64,000 nucleotides of DNA from OMIW01 sp044235645 (GCA_044235645.1 JBIIHQ010000008.1:62001-126000), one strand, 5' to 3'. Positions 52,590 through 62,024 are shown, numbered from the stretch's first letter. A program made the numbers and translations. The notes: generated by a model from the letters alone, not told the origin.

Positions 52590-53033
52590 TCAGACCCCTA
52601 ATGAAATGCGGTTGGCTAATCCGCCCGCTTTTTCGGCAGGAACAGGGATAGTCCACCATCTAACGCGCCCCTCGACAACGTCAAGGAAGGTCAGCCGGGC
52701 CACAACGAGGGGGCCGGATTTAAACAATCCCGGCGAGAAGGCCAGTTTGGCGGCTTGACCCCCCGTGGGAATGAAGCAAATCACCCCTGACTGTCCGGGC
52801 AGCACTTTGATACCTGTCCTCTCAGACACCCCAATGTATACAAGCCACTTGGTTCTCGGGAGTCGATAATCGCCGTAGGGCAACTCGATTCCTGCGGCAG
52901 CGAGCAACCGCAATCCGCCGAGAAAGCGGTCCTGCAAAAGGGCCACCTTCGACCTCGGGACGGTCGATTCAACCTTGAACATTTCGTCAACCTTAAACCC
53001 TGAGATAGTAGCGCAAAAGCCAAGAAAAATCAA
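52590..53033 (-). CDS. Hypothetical protein, probably exported or envelope-associated
   Basis: Unrecognised, up to 147 residues. The sequence has beta-rich segments (TKWLVYIGVSERTGIKVL, PLVVARLTFLDVVEGRVRWW) and a short hydrophobic N-terminus (MIFLGFCATISGF) that is too short for a clear signal peptide. The start is uncertain: TTG 53033, or ATG inside at the MFKVEST segment. A terminator follows at 52522. It lies between the gsp genes and a lipoprotein gene in the same orientation. Confidence 0.45.
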   Translation of the reverse strand: MIFLGFCATISGFKVDEMFKVESTVPRSKVALLQDRFLGGLRLLAAAGIELPYGDYRLPRTKWLVYIGVSERTGIKVLPGQSGVICFIPTGGQAAKLAFSPGLFKSGPLVVARLTFLDVVEGRVRWWTIPVPAEKAGGLANRISLGV

Positions 53034-53123
53034 ACCTTGGCAGTAGTATGAGATGAGTGGACCTTGGCGCCGATCCTCGCTCTTTCGGTTTTTCGGCTCA
53101 GGTTAACGGTCAGCGATTCTACC

Positions 53124-53675
53124 CTATCCGATCCATCGATACGATCGAACGACCTGTTGAAATCCTGGCACCTCCGATTCCAGCAGTTCCGGCCGGCGTG
53201 AGCTGAAACCAATAATGCCGACATAACTACCCTCATCAACAAACGCAACAATCGACCGATTCCCGAAACTATCCCCTTCAAGGAAGGTCACCCACGCTTT
53301 TTTCTTTGAACCCGGTATCGGAACTTCTTCTCCTTCTGCGGCTAGAATAAAGGGATGAAGATAGCGGAGATGTTCGATATCGCTCGCAACAAACGCAGCA
53401 AGAGGCTCTCGAGGAGATTTAGGGACTGCATGCGCGTACATCACTTCCTGTGCTGCTCGATCAGGGCGAGCGAATATCATCAACAAACTGCCGGGGGCCG
53501 TAACCGGTCGCCACGGATCGGGAACCTCGACCGTGAAGCGACCCACCGAGTAGCAGAGCTGTTTTAGCTCGGCAATCCGCTCTGAAGTGGTCGGACTCAG
53601 CTCCCTTTGACCTTTTGATACCGCGCATCCGAATAATACAATGAAAACCAAAAGACTTAACCGCCAAACCCTCAT
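53124..53675 (-). CDS. Lipoprotein, unknown function
   Basis: 183 residues. A type II signal peptide is seen: MRVWRLSLLVFIVLFGC ending in the lipobox LFGC, with lipidation at Cys17 and a following polar AVSKGQRE. The mature part reads GRFTVEVPDPWRPV, YAHAVPKSPREPLAAFVASD and FVDEGSYVGIIGFSS, a mixed alpha/beta domain of about 160 residues. ATG 53675 has the full AGGAGGT site upstream. It probably sits in the inner leaflet of the outer membrane or in the inner membrane. No family is recognised. Confidence 0.75.
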   Translation of the reverse strand: MRVWRLSLLVFIVLFGCAVSKGQRELSPTTSERIAELKQLCYSVGRFTVEVPDPWRPVTAPGSLLMIFARPDRAAQEVMYAHAVPKSPREPLAAFVASDIEHLRYLHPFILAAEGEEVPIPGSKKKAWVTFLEGDSFGNRSIVAFVDEGSYVGIIGFSSRRPELLESEVPGFQQVVRSYRWIG

Positions 53676-54062
53676 GGTATCTACCTCCTGTCCGTCGATG
53701 GGCCCAGTTTTTTGCCACGAGGAAAACTTTTTGTCTCAACTCAGTGGCCTACATCTCTCAGAGCGCACGATTTTTCCCACCTCACGGACTTTTTCGGTGC
53801 ACAAATTTCCATCCTGCTCCGACGCATCAGACTCAATATATCGATACGATGCTACATCCTCGATATCCGTTACGTGTGGGTGGCAGCCCGACTCCCTCCC
53901 CTCAACGGTCGACTCACCCCGGATGAAGCTTGAGGAGAATTTTGGAACCCCATTTTCAACCGGTTTCCTCCCCTTGACTTCCCCCCGAGTGCCGTCCGGG
54001 GTAGACTCTCCTTCCCAGTAACTGTTCCGTGTAGAACCCCTCGACCAAGGAATAACTAACCC
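53676..54062. other. Divergent intergenic region, 387 bp
   Basis: Contains both start regions of the lipoprotein and rsmB. It is pyrimidine-rich; I see no clear promoter pair and no gene. Frames crossing it (for example on the minus strand up to 54158) overlap rsmB and look like shadows. Confidence 0.45.
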
Positions 54063-55478
54063 TTGAAAATCGTTTCCCCCCGCGAGCGCGCATTCTCTAT
54101 CCTTCATCAGGTGGAAACCGAAGGGGCTTATTCTGACAAGCTCCTCGGTGCTCTTCACCGGGATACCGCCTTATCGGCGCGCGAGTGCTCATTCGTTACC
54201 CAGCTCGTAAAGGGGGTTCTTGAACGAAAAAACAAACTTGATACCATCCTGAATCGCTTTCTAGCCAAAGGCTTACCCTCCTTGCCAACCCGGATTCAAA
54301 CGGTGCTTCGGCTTGGGGCCTACCAGCTTCTCGAGCTTGATAACGTCTCCCGCTCTCGTGCCGTATCAGATTCGGTCTCTCTGGCGAGGAAATGTGGACA
54401 TGAAGGGACGGCACGACTTGTAAACGCAGTGCTCAGAAGAGTCTCTGAGATTACACGCGAGGATCGTGCAGAGCGGGGAATACAAATTAATCTCGGAGAG
54501 ATTAAGGACCAGGCAGATGGCACCGAACCTCACCCTAAGGATACAACGATAGTCGCACTGGAGGATCAGGATTCTCTACCTCCCTGGATTCGGGATCGGA
54601 TCACCCGTCAGTGGGGCTCAGATAAATATCGGCGGCTCCTGACTGCGTTCAACAATCCCCTTCCCCTTGCCCTACGGGCCAATATCCTGAGGATAACCGT
54701 CCGCGAACTCATGGATCTTCTCGCCACGGACGGCTGGGAGACCCGCCCATCTCGACTTTATCCGGCGTCGGTCGTCGTCGTATCTAAAACAAACGATAAA
54801 AAGCTTCATGAACTGAGGGCGTTCGAGCGGGGATTAATCTTTGTCCAGGATGAGGCCTCAGCGGCAGTCGTCCCAGTGCTGGACCCGCAGCCGGGGGAGC
54901 TAATAGTGGATTTGTGTGCGGCACCGGGAGGCAAAACGACTCTCATCGCAGAGTTGACGAACGATGCCTCCACCATCGTGGCGGTTGATCCCTCACCTCG
55001 TAAATTGCACTCATTATCAGGCAACTGCGCTCGACTAGGCATCGCATCGGTGGCAACGGTTGCCGCCGATGGGTCCTCTCTGGTCCTCTCTCGCTCCGCC
55101 GACCGGATCCTCGTCGATGCTCCGTGTTCCGGCCTCGGAGCTCTCGGCAAAAAGAAGGACATCAGGTGGCATCGACGTGAGGAGCAGCTAGGAGAGCTTA
55201 TCGTCCTTCAGGAGGCTCTCTTGAGCAGGGCAATCGATCTCGTAAAACCGGGTGGTATAGTGGTGTACAGCACCTGTTCTATCGATCGAGCTGAGAACGA
55301 GGATGTGGTAACCGCCGTTCTCAAGCGCGCGCACGGGCTTGCCCACCTCTCCCCAATACCACCCCGCGCTGCTGTCGGGGAGCTGGGAATGGATGGGGCT
55401 TCGATGCGGATATGGCCTGATGAGCACGGCTCTACCGGGGCGTTTGTCTGTCGCATTCAGAAATGCACCCTCGTCTAG
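54063..55478 (+). CDS. rsmB: 16S rRNA (cytosine-967-C5)-methyltransferase RsmB
   Basis: Methylates C967 of 16S rRNA. The 471 residues have an N-terminal NusB-like domain (about 1-130: RERAFSILHQVETEGAYSDK, RLGAYQLLELDNV) and a C-terminal methyltransferase domain. The latter shows LIVDLCAAPGGKTTLIAEL, DPSPRKLHSLSGNCARLGI, the catalytic-region DAPCSGLGALGKK and the nucleophile in GGIVVYSTCSIDRAEN. TTG 54063 is the start. A segment at about 150-165 (QADGTEPHPKDT) is an insert. Downstream of fmt in enteric bacteria, it is alone here. Confidence 0.92.
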   Translation: MKIVSPRERAFSILHQVETEGAYSDKLLGALHRDTALSARECSFVTQLVKGVLERKNKLDTILNRFLAKGLPSLPTRIQTVLRLGAYQLLELDNVSRSRAVSDSVSLARKCGHEGTARLVNAVLRRVSEITREDRAERGIQINLGEIKDQADGTEPHPKDTTIVALEDQDSLPPWIRDRITRQWGSDKYRRLLTAFNNPLPLALRANILRITVRELMDLLATDGWETRPSRLYPASVVVVSKTNDKKLHELRAFERGLIFVQDEASAAVVPVLDPQPGELIVDLCAAPGGKTTLIAELTNDASTIVAVDPSPRKLHSLSGNCARLGIASVATVAADGSSLVLSRSADRILVDAPCSGLGALGKKKDIRWHRREEQLGELIVLQEALLSRAIDLVKPGGIVVYSTCSIDRAENEDVVTAVLKRAHGLAHLSPIPPRAAVGELGMDGASMRIWPDEHGSTGAFVCRIQKCTLV

Positions 55479-55716
55479 GCTGGGGTATGTTTTGACCCCA
55501 AACTTCAAACCGCCATCTCGATTGCAACATCCTGCTATCTAGTCGCATCGATCTTCCACTATCCTCCTCGCACCAGTCAGGCCAGCATCCGCATCAAAAC
55601 CGATGACGGTGAGCATTATGTCGTGCAGACTGCCTTCTCAGCGTCCTCGAAATCTATGTTTACCCGTAACAACCACCGAAGCGCTCGGTCATAAAAGCAA
55701 GAAAGGGAGAGCTCAC

Positions 55717-56868
55717 GTGACAATCAAGTGGCGAATCAGACTTGCAATGTCTCTCATTCAGGTCACCTTTTTCGTGGTAGGATTTTCAAATCTATCCCGA
55801 GCGTGGCATATCAAGGAAATCTCTCACCGAATAGAATCAAGCTTCCGAGGGAACGGGGCGATCGGCGCACTCTCTGACCAGATAAAGGCTCTCCACGAAA
55901 ACGCCCAAAACATGGAGTGGTGGGCCTACGCCTCGATACTGGGAAGTTTTATTCTGACGGTGATTGTTCAAACAATCACCAACAGAGGGATAAACCAGCA
56001 GCTTGGCCATATGGTCGATTTTCTGAGTAGTGCCTCCGAACAGCTTAATGATGCTGCTCTCCAGGTCTCTCAAAGCAGCCAGTCGCTCGCTCAAACCTCC
56101 ACTGAACAGGCCGCCTCGCTGAAACATGCAGCAACCTCCATCTCCGACCTGTCCGCGACCGCGACCGCATCGTCAGAGAAAGCATACGCCGCCGCCCAGC
56201 TTTCATCAGGAGTCGCTGAAAACTCAATAAAGGGGGCTGACGCCATGGGAATCATGGTTGATTCGATTCAAATGATTAAGCAATCATCCGATGAAACGGC
56301 AGAGATTGTAAAAATTATCGATGAGATCGCATTCCAGACGAATCTGTTGGCACTCAATGCCGCAGTTGAAGCCGCTCGAGCGGGAGACGCCGGGAAAGGA
56401 TTTGCGGTGGTCGCGGAGGAGGTTCGTAACCTTGCCCAACGAAGCGCCGCGGCAGCTCGCGAGACCGGAGATAAAATTCGGCGCTCCGTTGATTTAGCAG
56501 TTCAGGGGGTCGAGACGACAAACAGCGCGGCAACAGCCCTGTCTCGGATTAGGTCAAGCGCAGAGCAGGCAACCGGTGTCGTTAAGGAGATAACTCAAGC
56601 CGCCACAGAACAGGCCTCAACTATCCGACAGCTCACCTGCACCACGGAGGAACTCAACGCCACCACTCAGACAACCGCTTCAGCGGCAGAGCAATGCGCT
56701 TCGGCAAGCACTCAACTTCTTGCCCAAGCCCGCTCGGTAAAGGGAGTCGCGTTGGAGCTTGCATCGCTCGTCATGGGCAAGTCGGCAGGCGCCCAGAATC
56801 AAGGCCGTGTCCCGCGGTCGGTGACGCCAATCCGTCGAGAGCGTCATCAGTCGTACGCTATCCACTGA
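55717..56868 (+). CDS. Methyl-accepting chemotaxis protein
   Basis: A 383-residue chemoreceptor. Topology: a short N-terminal basic part, membrane helix 1 (RLAMSLIQVTFFVVGFSNL), a short periplasmic stretch of about 40 residues, membrane helix 2 (WWAYASILGSFILTVIVQTI), then the cytoplasmic signalling coiled coil. The hairpin tip IIDEIAFQTNLLALNAAVEA, ARAGDAGKGFAVVAEEVRNL and AQRSAAAARE are classic. There is no recognisable HAMP domain and almost no ligand-binding domain. It may sense an internal or membrane-derived signal, or pair with another protein. GTG 55717 has GGGAG upstream; longer starts run through poor coding sequence. No che genes are adjacent. Confidence 0.92.
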   Translation: MTIKWRIRLAMSLIQVTFFVVGFSNLSRAWHIKEISHRIESSFRGNGAIGALSDQIKALHENAQNMEWWAYASILGSFILTVIVQTITNRGINQQLGHMVDFLSSASEQLNDAALQVSQSSQSLAQTSTEQAASLKHAATSISDLSATATASSEKAYAAAQLSSGVAENSIKGADAMGIMVDSIQMIKQSSDETAEIVKIIDEIAFQTNLLALNAAVEAARAGDAGKGFAVVAEEVRNLAQRSAAAARETGDKIRRSVDLAVQGVETTNSAATALSRIRSSAEQATGVVKEITQAATEQASTIRQLTCTTEELNATTQTTASAAEQCASASTQLLAQARSVKGVALELASLVMGKSAGAQNQGRVPRSVTPIRRERHQSYAIH

Positions 56869-56926
56869 TACCCCGCACGTCGAAAGCGATTCGGAACAGG
56901 GCTGCAGGACGGTTGATAATCTCAGG

Positions 56927-57820
56927 TCAGACCGTCCCCCCCGCAGCCTGACCCCAATTAAGCTTGCCCCTTAAAATGTCAAAATAGCTGCGACGAGGAG
57001 AGCGGACGAACCTTACCTCGTGTTTTGACCTGATTATCCTCACGACATCCTGCTCTTCGAGGGGTACCAGTACCTGTCCGTCAATACTGAGAGATACCGC
57101 TCCTCCATGCGACGAGCTCGACAGAGAAAGCTCGGCATCAAGCGGCAAAATGAGGGGCCGACAGGTGAGAGAATGGGGGCAAATCGGGGTAACAAGGTAA
57201 ACACCCAACGAGGGATAAACGATTGAACCCCCCGCGGCTAATGAATATGCCGTTGAGCCCGTCGGAGTTGCCACAATAACCCCATCGGCGCGAACCCGCA
57301 TTACCGCCTCGGAATTAACCCACAGATCGAGCGAAACGAGCGGGGACTTCGTTTCCTTCTGAATAACTGCATCATTCACCGCCTGAGAGGCAAAAATGAC
57401 CTCTCTATCTCGAACAACCTCGACGTGCAGCATCGAGCGCGTGCCATAAGCAACCCGATGGTGGAAAAACGCCTCGAGAGTCTCAAACAGTTCCTCGGGA
57501 GCGATCTCAGTCAGAAAACCGAGAGTCCCAAAATTGACCCCTATCAAAACCGGGGATCTTTCTCCGACGTAACGGGCTATACCGATGAGAGTTCCATCCC
57601 CTCCAAGCGATACGATAACATCAGCCTCGTCGGGGAGTGCGACCGGCGATCTCGCACTCACACCTTCGTCGGGGATTTCTCCTGCTGCCTGATATCGGGC
57701 AAAGGCTGCTTGCTCGATAACAACAGGCAAGCCGCGATTCCGTGCCCACCTTACTACTTCCGAGCCAAGGGCTGAGGCCTCTGCTGTCCCTTGCCGAACT
57801 GCAAGTCCGAGCACCGTCAT
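56927..57820 (-). CDS. nadK: NAD kinase
   Basis: Phosphorylates NAD to NADP. The 297 residues have DVIVSLGGDGTLIGIARYV (the GGDGT motif), VNFGTLGFLTEIAPEELFE, NDAVIQKETKSPL for the NE/D motif, VRADGVIVATPTGSTAYSLAAGG, and ICPHSLTCRPLILPLDAEL. All catalytic and substrate features are in place. It follows a lipoprotein gene by about 110 bases on the same strand. A 7-bp inverted repeat (56907-56913 with 56931-56937) overlaps its stop codon and could contribute to termination. Confidence 0.94.
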   Translation of the reverse strand: MTVLGLAVRQGTAEASALGSEVVRWARNRGLPVVIEQAAFARYQAAGEIPDEGVSARSPVALPDEADVIVSLGGDGTLIGIARYVGERSPVLIGVNFGTLGFLTEIAPEELFETLEAFFHHRVAYGTRSMLHVEVVRDREVIFASQAVNDAVIQKETKSPLVSLDLWVNSEAVMRVRADGVIVATPTGSTAYSLAAGGSIVYPSLGVYLVTPICPHSLTCRPLILPLDAELSLSSSSHGGAVSLSIDGQVLVPLEEQDVVRIIRSKHEVRFVRSPRRSYFDILRGKLNWGQAAGGTV

Positions 57821-57930
57821 ACTAATGTATCCACCTGAGAACGATTGACATCTGAGATATCAAGGTTTGCCAATCTACCGAGCCCGGGAGACTGAGCCTT
57901 TTGCCCATCTACCCCATCATCACCCGACCA

Positions 57931-58431
57931 TTAGCCCCGATCATCATTGATGGGACTGCTCTTCGAACTACCATCCTCTGAGACTATCGCCTTCATTCTC
58001 TGAGACGCAACCTCCTTCGAGCGGAATTCTTTTCCCGCCAACGCAGCACTTACCCGCCCTGGCGCTGTCGTGACTTCATCGTACATCTCATTAAATTCGG
58101 CGCGTTCATCATCAGGAAGGAGGTTGGAAACATAGAGGGGCTCGTAACCACTCATCGATAGCAACGAGTTTCCGAGAACATAGATTGCATAAGGGGGGAA
58201 TACGACAATCGCTCCTACGTTGAGAGCCGTTTGCCCCAAACCGGGGCCATATAGCCAGTTCTCACCCACCTCCGAAAGGACTTTCGGCGCATCCTCAGGC
58301 GCAATCTGCGGTACCCCTTTTTGGAGGTTTGTCGCTTCAGGCGATGGCTCTTTCTCGCGAAGAAGTCCACAGCCGACGGTCGTCACCACCATGAGAAACA
58401 GGAGCTGCAAACGATACACACGAGGATGCAT
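57931..58431 (-). CDS. Lipoprotein, unknown function
   Basis: 166 residues from ATG 58431. The signal peptide is MHPRVYRLQLLFLMVVTTVG, followed by the lipid-bearing cysteine in VGCGLL. The mature protein has GENWLYGPGLGQTALNVGAI, a hydrophobic stretch (VVFPPYAIYVLGNSLLSM, perhaps a membrane-dipping segment), then EPLYVSNLLPDDERAEFNEM. The open frame extends upstream to 58566 but the added residues are polar and look non-coding. It lies upstream of nadK on the same strand. I cannot assign it to a family. Confidence 0.7.
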   Translation of the reverse strand: MHPRVYRLQLLFLMVVTTVGCGLLREKEPSPEATNLQKGVPQIAPEDAPKVLSEVGENWLYGPGLGQTALNVGAIVVFPPYAIYVLGNSLLSMSGYEPLYVSNLLPDDERAEFNEMYDEVTTAPGRVSAALAGKEFRSKEVASQRMKAIVSEDGSSKSSPINDDRG

Positions 58432-58858
58432 CCACCTGAGAGAGCCCGAATGGAGAGAAAAAGTGCTCGATTGCCCGCGATAACCATCAGCATCAACCGC
58501 GATTCTCGACCGACCAGCTTTGCTTTTACGATCACGATAGCGATCCAACACGTTATCCCCCCCCATTCCCCAACGTAGGACATCTTGAGAAGAAAGTATA
58601 CCGTATCTCCCCCCTCAGCACACGCTACATCGAGACAAAGCCCCCGATCTGCCCCCTCAAGATTAGCTTGGAGGCACGCCTTTAAATCGGTTCAGAATTC
58701 GGTAGATGAGATTGAAATTCGAGGGGATGCATGAAACTCCTCGGTTTCACCATAGGCGAGGGCCACGTCTGTTTTGGGTCTGGACAAAGTATAACAGTCA
58801 CCCTAACAATATGACGGTATTTGTCAGAGCCTTTTGCACGGCCAAGGAGCCTCATTCC

Positions 58859-59908
58859 ATGTTTTGCTCATCTGCTCCTCACCTGAAAATTCCATCATCG
58901 GAGAATTTTTCTCGCGCGGAGAAGCTCCTCCGGCACCGCTCTTCCACATTACCTCGTCGGACTCCATCCCGGGTCGTGAGTTTTCTCATCACGCTGATCG
59001 CGATCTCCCTCGTTCCACTTAACTTACTGAGAGCACAGGAATTTCAAGAGGGAGCGGGAGGAACGATTGACAAGAAACGTCGCTCGCCCGTGATAGGTTT
59101 GGATACCGAACGGACTGCAAGCGAGGTCAAGATACTCGTTGATGCGTATATACCGAATGAGGAGTATCGAGCTTACCCCATTCGTTTTGAAATATTTGTG
59201 AACCGTCACCTTCTGGTGAGTCAGATTCGTTCCCCTGAATTACCGGGAGCAATCGGTGTGACCGTACCCCCAACGATTGCCGCGCCCCCCTTCAACTATT
59301 CAATCGTCGCAACCGTTATCCACCCCAATAGGCAATTTTCTTCCGTCGCCCAGGGAGCGGTGTATCCAGTAGACCTCTCGGGCACCCTCTCATGTGAGGT
59401 CAAGACGACGAACCAGGGCGAGAACGATTCGGTGCAAACTCTTGAGTTCCCGAGGGCGACTGCCTCGCAGTCGGCCCCCAACCGTATGAGGATAGCGCTT
59501 GGTGGACCTCATGACACCGAGGCCCAGCGGGTGGCTGAACTTGAGCTCAGTGGCACAACAGTCCTTGGTTCGCTATCTGATGGAGTCGGGGGTACGTCAT
59601 CGATAAGCGGATCCCTGGTAATAGATGGTGCTCAGAGGGTTCAATCACTCGATGTGTCCGGGTCCGGCGGTCTCCCTTCTCTTTCATGTAACCGCATTGA
59701 GGGACAGCCGGAAGATCTATCGGTTACTCAGGAGACCTCATTTGATATTTTTGACCCCGCCGTTTCTTCGTCGCACCCGGCGAGCGGGGCAGCGCCGACG
59801 GTGTATGACGGAACGGGTGAAGAAACCTTCGGGGGGGGTAATTCAAGCGCAGGAGCGGTTCCAAACGAAAATGACGAGTCGGAGATCATTGACGCTCTTC
59901 TGCCGTAA
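58859..59908 (+). CDS. Exported protein, unknown function
   Basis: 349 residues. ATG 58859 is preferred because AAGGAG lies 9 bases upstream, although the frame opens earlier at 58706. A long N-terminal region precedes a hydrophobic segment (VVSFLITLIAISLVPLNLLR, about residues 38-58), likely a signal peptide with cleavage after LLRAQ. The mature protein is beta-rich with repeated PFxx-like strands (RAYPIRFEIFVNRHLL, IGVTVPPTIAAPPFNY, SGTLSCEVKTTNQGENDSVQ). Its C-terminal third is glycine/serine-rich and low in complexity (SSISGSLVIDGAQRV, SGAAPTVYDGTGEETF). It is probably secreted or periplasmic; no family is seen. Confidence 0.65.
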   Translation: MFCSSAPHLKIPSSENFSRAEKLLRHRSSTLPRRTPSRVVSFLITLIAISLVPLNLLRAQEFQEGAGGTIDKKRRSPVIGLDTERTASEVKILVDAYIPNEEYRAYPIRFEIFVNRHLLVSQIRSPELPGAIGVTVPPTIAAPPFNYSIVATVIHPNRQFSSVAQGAVYPVDLSGTLSCEVKTTNQGENDSVQTLEFPRATASQSAPNRMRIALGGPHDTEAQRVAELELSGTTVLGSLSDGVGGTSSISGSLVIDGAQRVQSLDVSGSGGLPSLSCNRIEGQPEDLSVTQETSFDIFDPAVSSSHPASGAAPTVYDGTGEETFGGGNSSAGAVPNENDESEIIDALLP

Positions 59909-59997
59909 TTTGACGGCTCAATTGTGTGACCGCTGCGACATTTCATGTAGCCACGTGGGGCGGTATACGAGCCCCCCATCCTCTCTTGTAGTGCTTT

Positions 59998-61125
59998 ATG
60001 ATCCTCTCCGACCACCACCTTATGCTCCGCGACACCCTTCGGGAGTTTGCTCGCACCGCCCTTGCCCCTTTTGCGGCGGGATGGGACCGCGCCCACCAGT
60101 TTCCTCGCGACGCTTTGAGACAGCTGGGCGCGATGGGAGCTCTCGGCATTCTCGTGCCGGAATCTTTTGGGGGGAGCGGTATGGATTACCTCTCACTCGC
60201 CGTTGCTCTTGAGGAAATTGCCGTCGGCGATGGTGCCGTCTCAACGATAGTTAGCGTCCAAAACTCGGTGATATGCGGTCCTATCCTTCAGTTCGGAACC
60301 TCAGAGCAGCAGGCTCGCTATCTGCCTCGTCTGGCATCCGGGGAGCTGCTCGGCTGTTTTTGTCTTACCGAGCCCGCTGTCGGGTCAGATGCCGCGGCGA
60401 TACAAACAACCGCCACCCGCGATGGGGATGACTACCTGATATCGGGGATTAAGCAATTTATCACGACCGGCAGGAATGCAGATATCGCGATCGTGTTTGC
60501 CGTAACCGATCGCGCCGCAGGGCGAAAGGGAATAAGCGCTTTTATCGTTGAAACAACCAATCCCGGGTATCGGGTACAACGGGTCGAGGACAAGCTTGGG
60601 CAACGCGCGTCCGACACTGCTCAGATTGCCTTTGAACAGTGTCGCGTCCCCCGCGATGCGATTCTCGGCGAGGAAGGAGAAGGGTACCGCATTGCCCTCA
60701 GCAATCTCGAGGGTGGTCGGATTGGAATCGCTGCTCAATCAGTCGGTATGGCGCGAGCCGCATACGAGGCAGCGCTTACCTACGCCCGCGACCGGGTATC
60801 ATTTGGAAAACCGATCATCGAACATCAAGCAATCGCATTCAAACTCGCCGATATGGCCGTCTCAATCGAAGCATCGCGCCAACTCGTATGGCACGCCGCC
60901 GCACTTCGCGACAGCGGTGCCCCCTGCCTCAAAGAAGCCTCAATGGCAAAGCTCTTCGCCTCTGAGGCCGCAGAGCGAATCTGCTCAGATGCGCTCCAGA
61001 TACACGGCGGTTATGGTTACGTCACAGACTTTCCCGTAGAGAGAATCTACCGAGACGTACGAGTTTGTCAGATATATGAGGGGACCAGCGATATTCAGCG
61101 AATCGTGATAAGTCGGGCATTATAA
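59998..61125 (+). CDS. Acyl-CoA dehydrogenase
   Basis: FAD-dependent enzyme that introduces a trans double bond between C2 and C3 of acyl-CoA; electrons go to ETF. The 375 residues match short/branched-chain members: MLRDTLREFARTALAPFAA, GILVPESFGGSGMDYL, FCLTEPAVGSDAAAIQTTA, GIKQFITTG, DKLGQRASDTAQIAFEQCRV, and RVSFGKPIIEHQAIAFKLAD. ALQIHGGYGYVTDFPVERIY follows, and QIYEGTSDIQRIVISRAL contains the catalytic base Glu. The substrate chain length is not determined. It is alone; no ETF genes are nearby. Confidence 0.95.
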   Translation: MILSDHHLMLRDTLREFARTALAPFAAGWDRAHQFPRDALRQLGAMGALGILVPESFGGSGMDYLSLAVALEEIAVGDGAVSTIVSVQNSVICGPILQFGTSEQQARYLPRLASGELLGCFCLTEPAVGSDAAAIQTTATRDGDDYLISGIKQFITTGRNADIAIVFAVTDRAAGRKGISAFIVETTNPGYRVQRVEDKLGQRASDTAQIAFEQCRVPRDAILGEEGEGYRIALSNLEGGRIGIAAQSVGMARAAYEAALTYARDRVSFGKPIIEHQAIAFKLADMAVSIEASRQLVWHAAALRDSGAPCLKEASMAKLFASEAAERICSDALQIHGGYGYVTDFPVERIYRDVRVCQIYEGTSDIQRIVISRAL

Positions 61126-61155
61126 AAACTGAAGATCTCGACCAACCCTGAGAGA

Positions 61156-61983
61156 TTACCGGCTGCGTCGCTCTAACCTTCGGCTGACCTCTCTGGCACA
61201 TCGCTCGAATCTGCCAATTGGGCCCCCCTTCTTACGCTCCCCCTTAGCGAGCTCCGTCGCTCCAAGAGATCGTCGCAATTGAGGATAGTCCTCCAACATA
61301 AGAGCTTCATCGAGAAACGAATGAACCACACCCGGATCCCTCAAGAGCCTCCTTAATGATTCGGGAGAATTCACCTCTACATCGACTGTCATAATCTCCC
61401 ACCCTGCCCTGCCAAAGGACCGTTCAGTTTTTCCCATTCCCACCCGGTTAATCACATCAATCGCGACTGAGACCCCAAACCGCTCAGGAGTCGGTACGTC
61501 GTAGCGATCCTTCACGAGACTTCCCGCAGTCGCGAATGCTCGGAGCATCGTAAATTCCTCAGCCGACAAGATGACCGGAGGAAGCTCGATCCGCTCGCCC
61601 AAGCCAAGAGAGTTGCGAGGAGTTTTCATAGTTAGCTCATGAATCGCCTCCGCCCTCTCTCCAGCCCACATTGGCTGCGACTTCCGAATCCGAACCTGAG
61701 ACACCTCATCCTTTATCTCCTCAGGAATCAGAACCCCGGTGCGCGACTCGTAAAGCGAAACCAACTCGGGAAAGCGCCCCGCTGTAAAGTAATGTTGTTC
61801 TATTTTAGTCTTGGGTAATCGGTCGAGATGAATTCCCGCCGCGCTGAGCTGCCTGTTCAACACGGCGAATTTTACCTCCCGCTCCACCGCAACCTCAGGG
61901 ATGAGCAGGCTGCCCGCGGAGAATTGTTGGGGCGCCGAGGTGTCAGAGACCCCGGGGTTGAGCATTGAATCATTCGTCTTCAT
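61156..61983 (-). CDS. CYTH-domain-like protein
   Basis: 275 residues. Near the N-terminus, VAVEREVKFAVLN holds the ExExK signature of the CYTH fold. KIEQHYFTAGR and SQVRIRKSQPMWAGERAEAI carry the basic strand residues that bind triphosphate, and IHELTMKTPRNSLGLGERIE has the acidic/basic pair later in the barrel. CYTH proteins include triphosphatases and class IV adenylate cyclases; which one is unknown. Residues 1-28 are low complexity and contain translation of the dispersed repeat at 61940 (PGVSDTS), so the true start may be later than ATG 61983. Confidence 0.6.
   Translation of the reverse strand: MKTNDSMLNPGVSDTSAPQQFSAGSLLIPEVAVEREVKFAVLNRQLSAAGIHLDRLPKTKIEQHYFTAGRFPELVSLYESRTGVLIPEEIKDEVSQVRIRKSQPMWAGERAEAIHELTMKTPRNSLGLGERIELPPVILSAEEFTMLRAFATAGSLVKDRYDVPTPERFGVSVAIDVINRVGMGKTERSFGRAGWEIMTVDVEVNSPESLRRLLRDPGVVHSFLDEALMLEDYPQLRRSLGATELAKGERKKGGPIGRFERCAREVSRRLERRSR
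61940..61957. repeat. Dispersed 18-bp motif, copy A
   Basis: GTGTCAGAGACCCCGGGG. It matches copies at 62007-62024 and 7995-8012 under the pattern GTNTCAGAGACYYCGGGG. This one lies inside the 5' end of the CYTH reading frame, with CCGAG directly before it. Confidence 0.7.
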
Positions 61984-62006
61984 CGTATCGGCGCATCTCC
62001 CCCGAG

Positions 62007-62024
62007 GTATCAGAGACTCCGGGG
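62007..62024. repeat. Dispersed 18-bp motif, copy B
   Basis: GTATCAGAGACTCCGGGG, also preceded by CCGAG, 67 bases after copy A and upstream of the CYTH start. The third copy (7995-8012, GTCTCAGAGACCTCGGGG) is in the ilvE leader hairpins. Confidence 0.7.

Noticed and set aside
53736..54158. A 140-residue minus-strand frame across the lipoprotein-rsmB gap.
   Set aside because: It overlaps the start of rsmB on the other strand and has no recognisable features.
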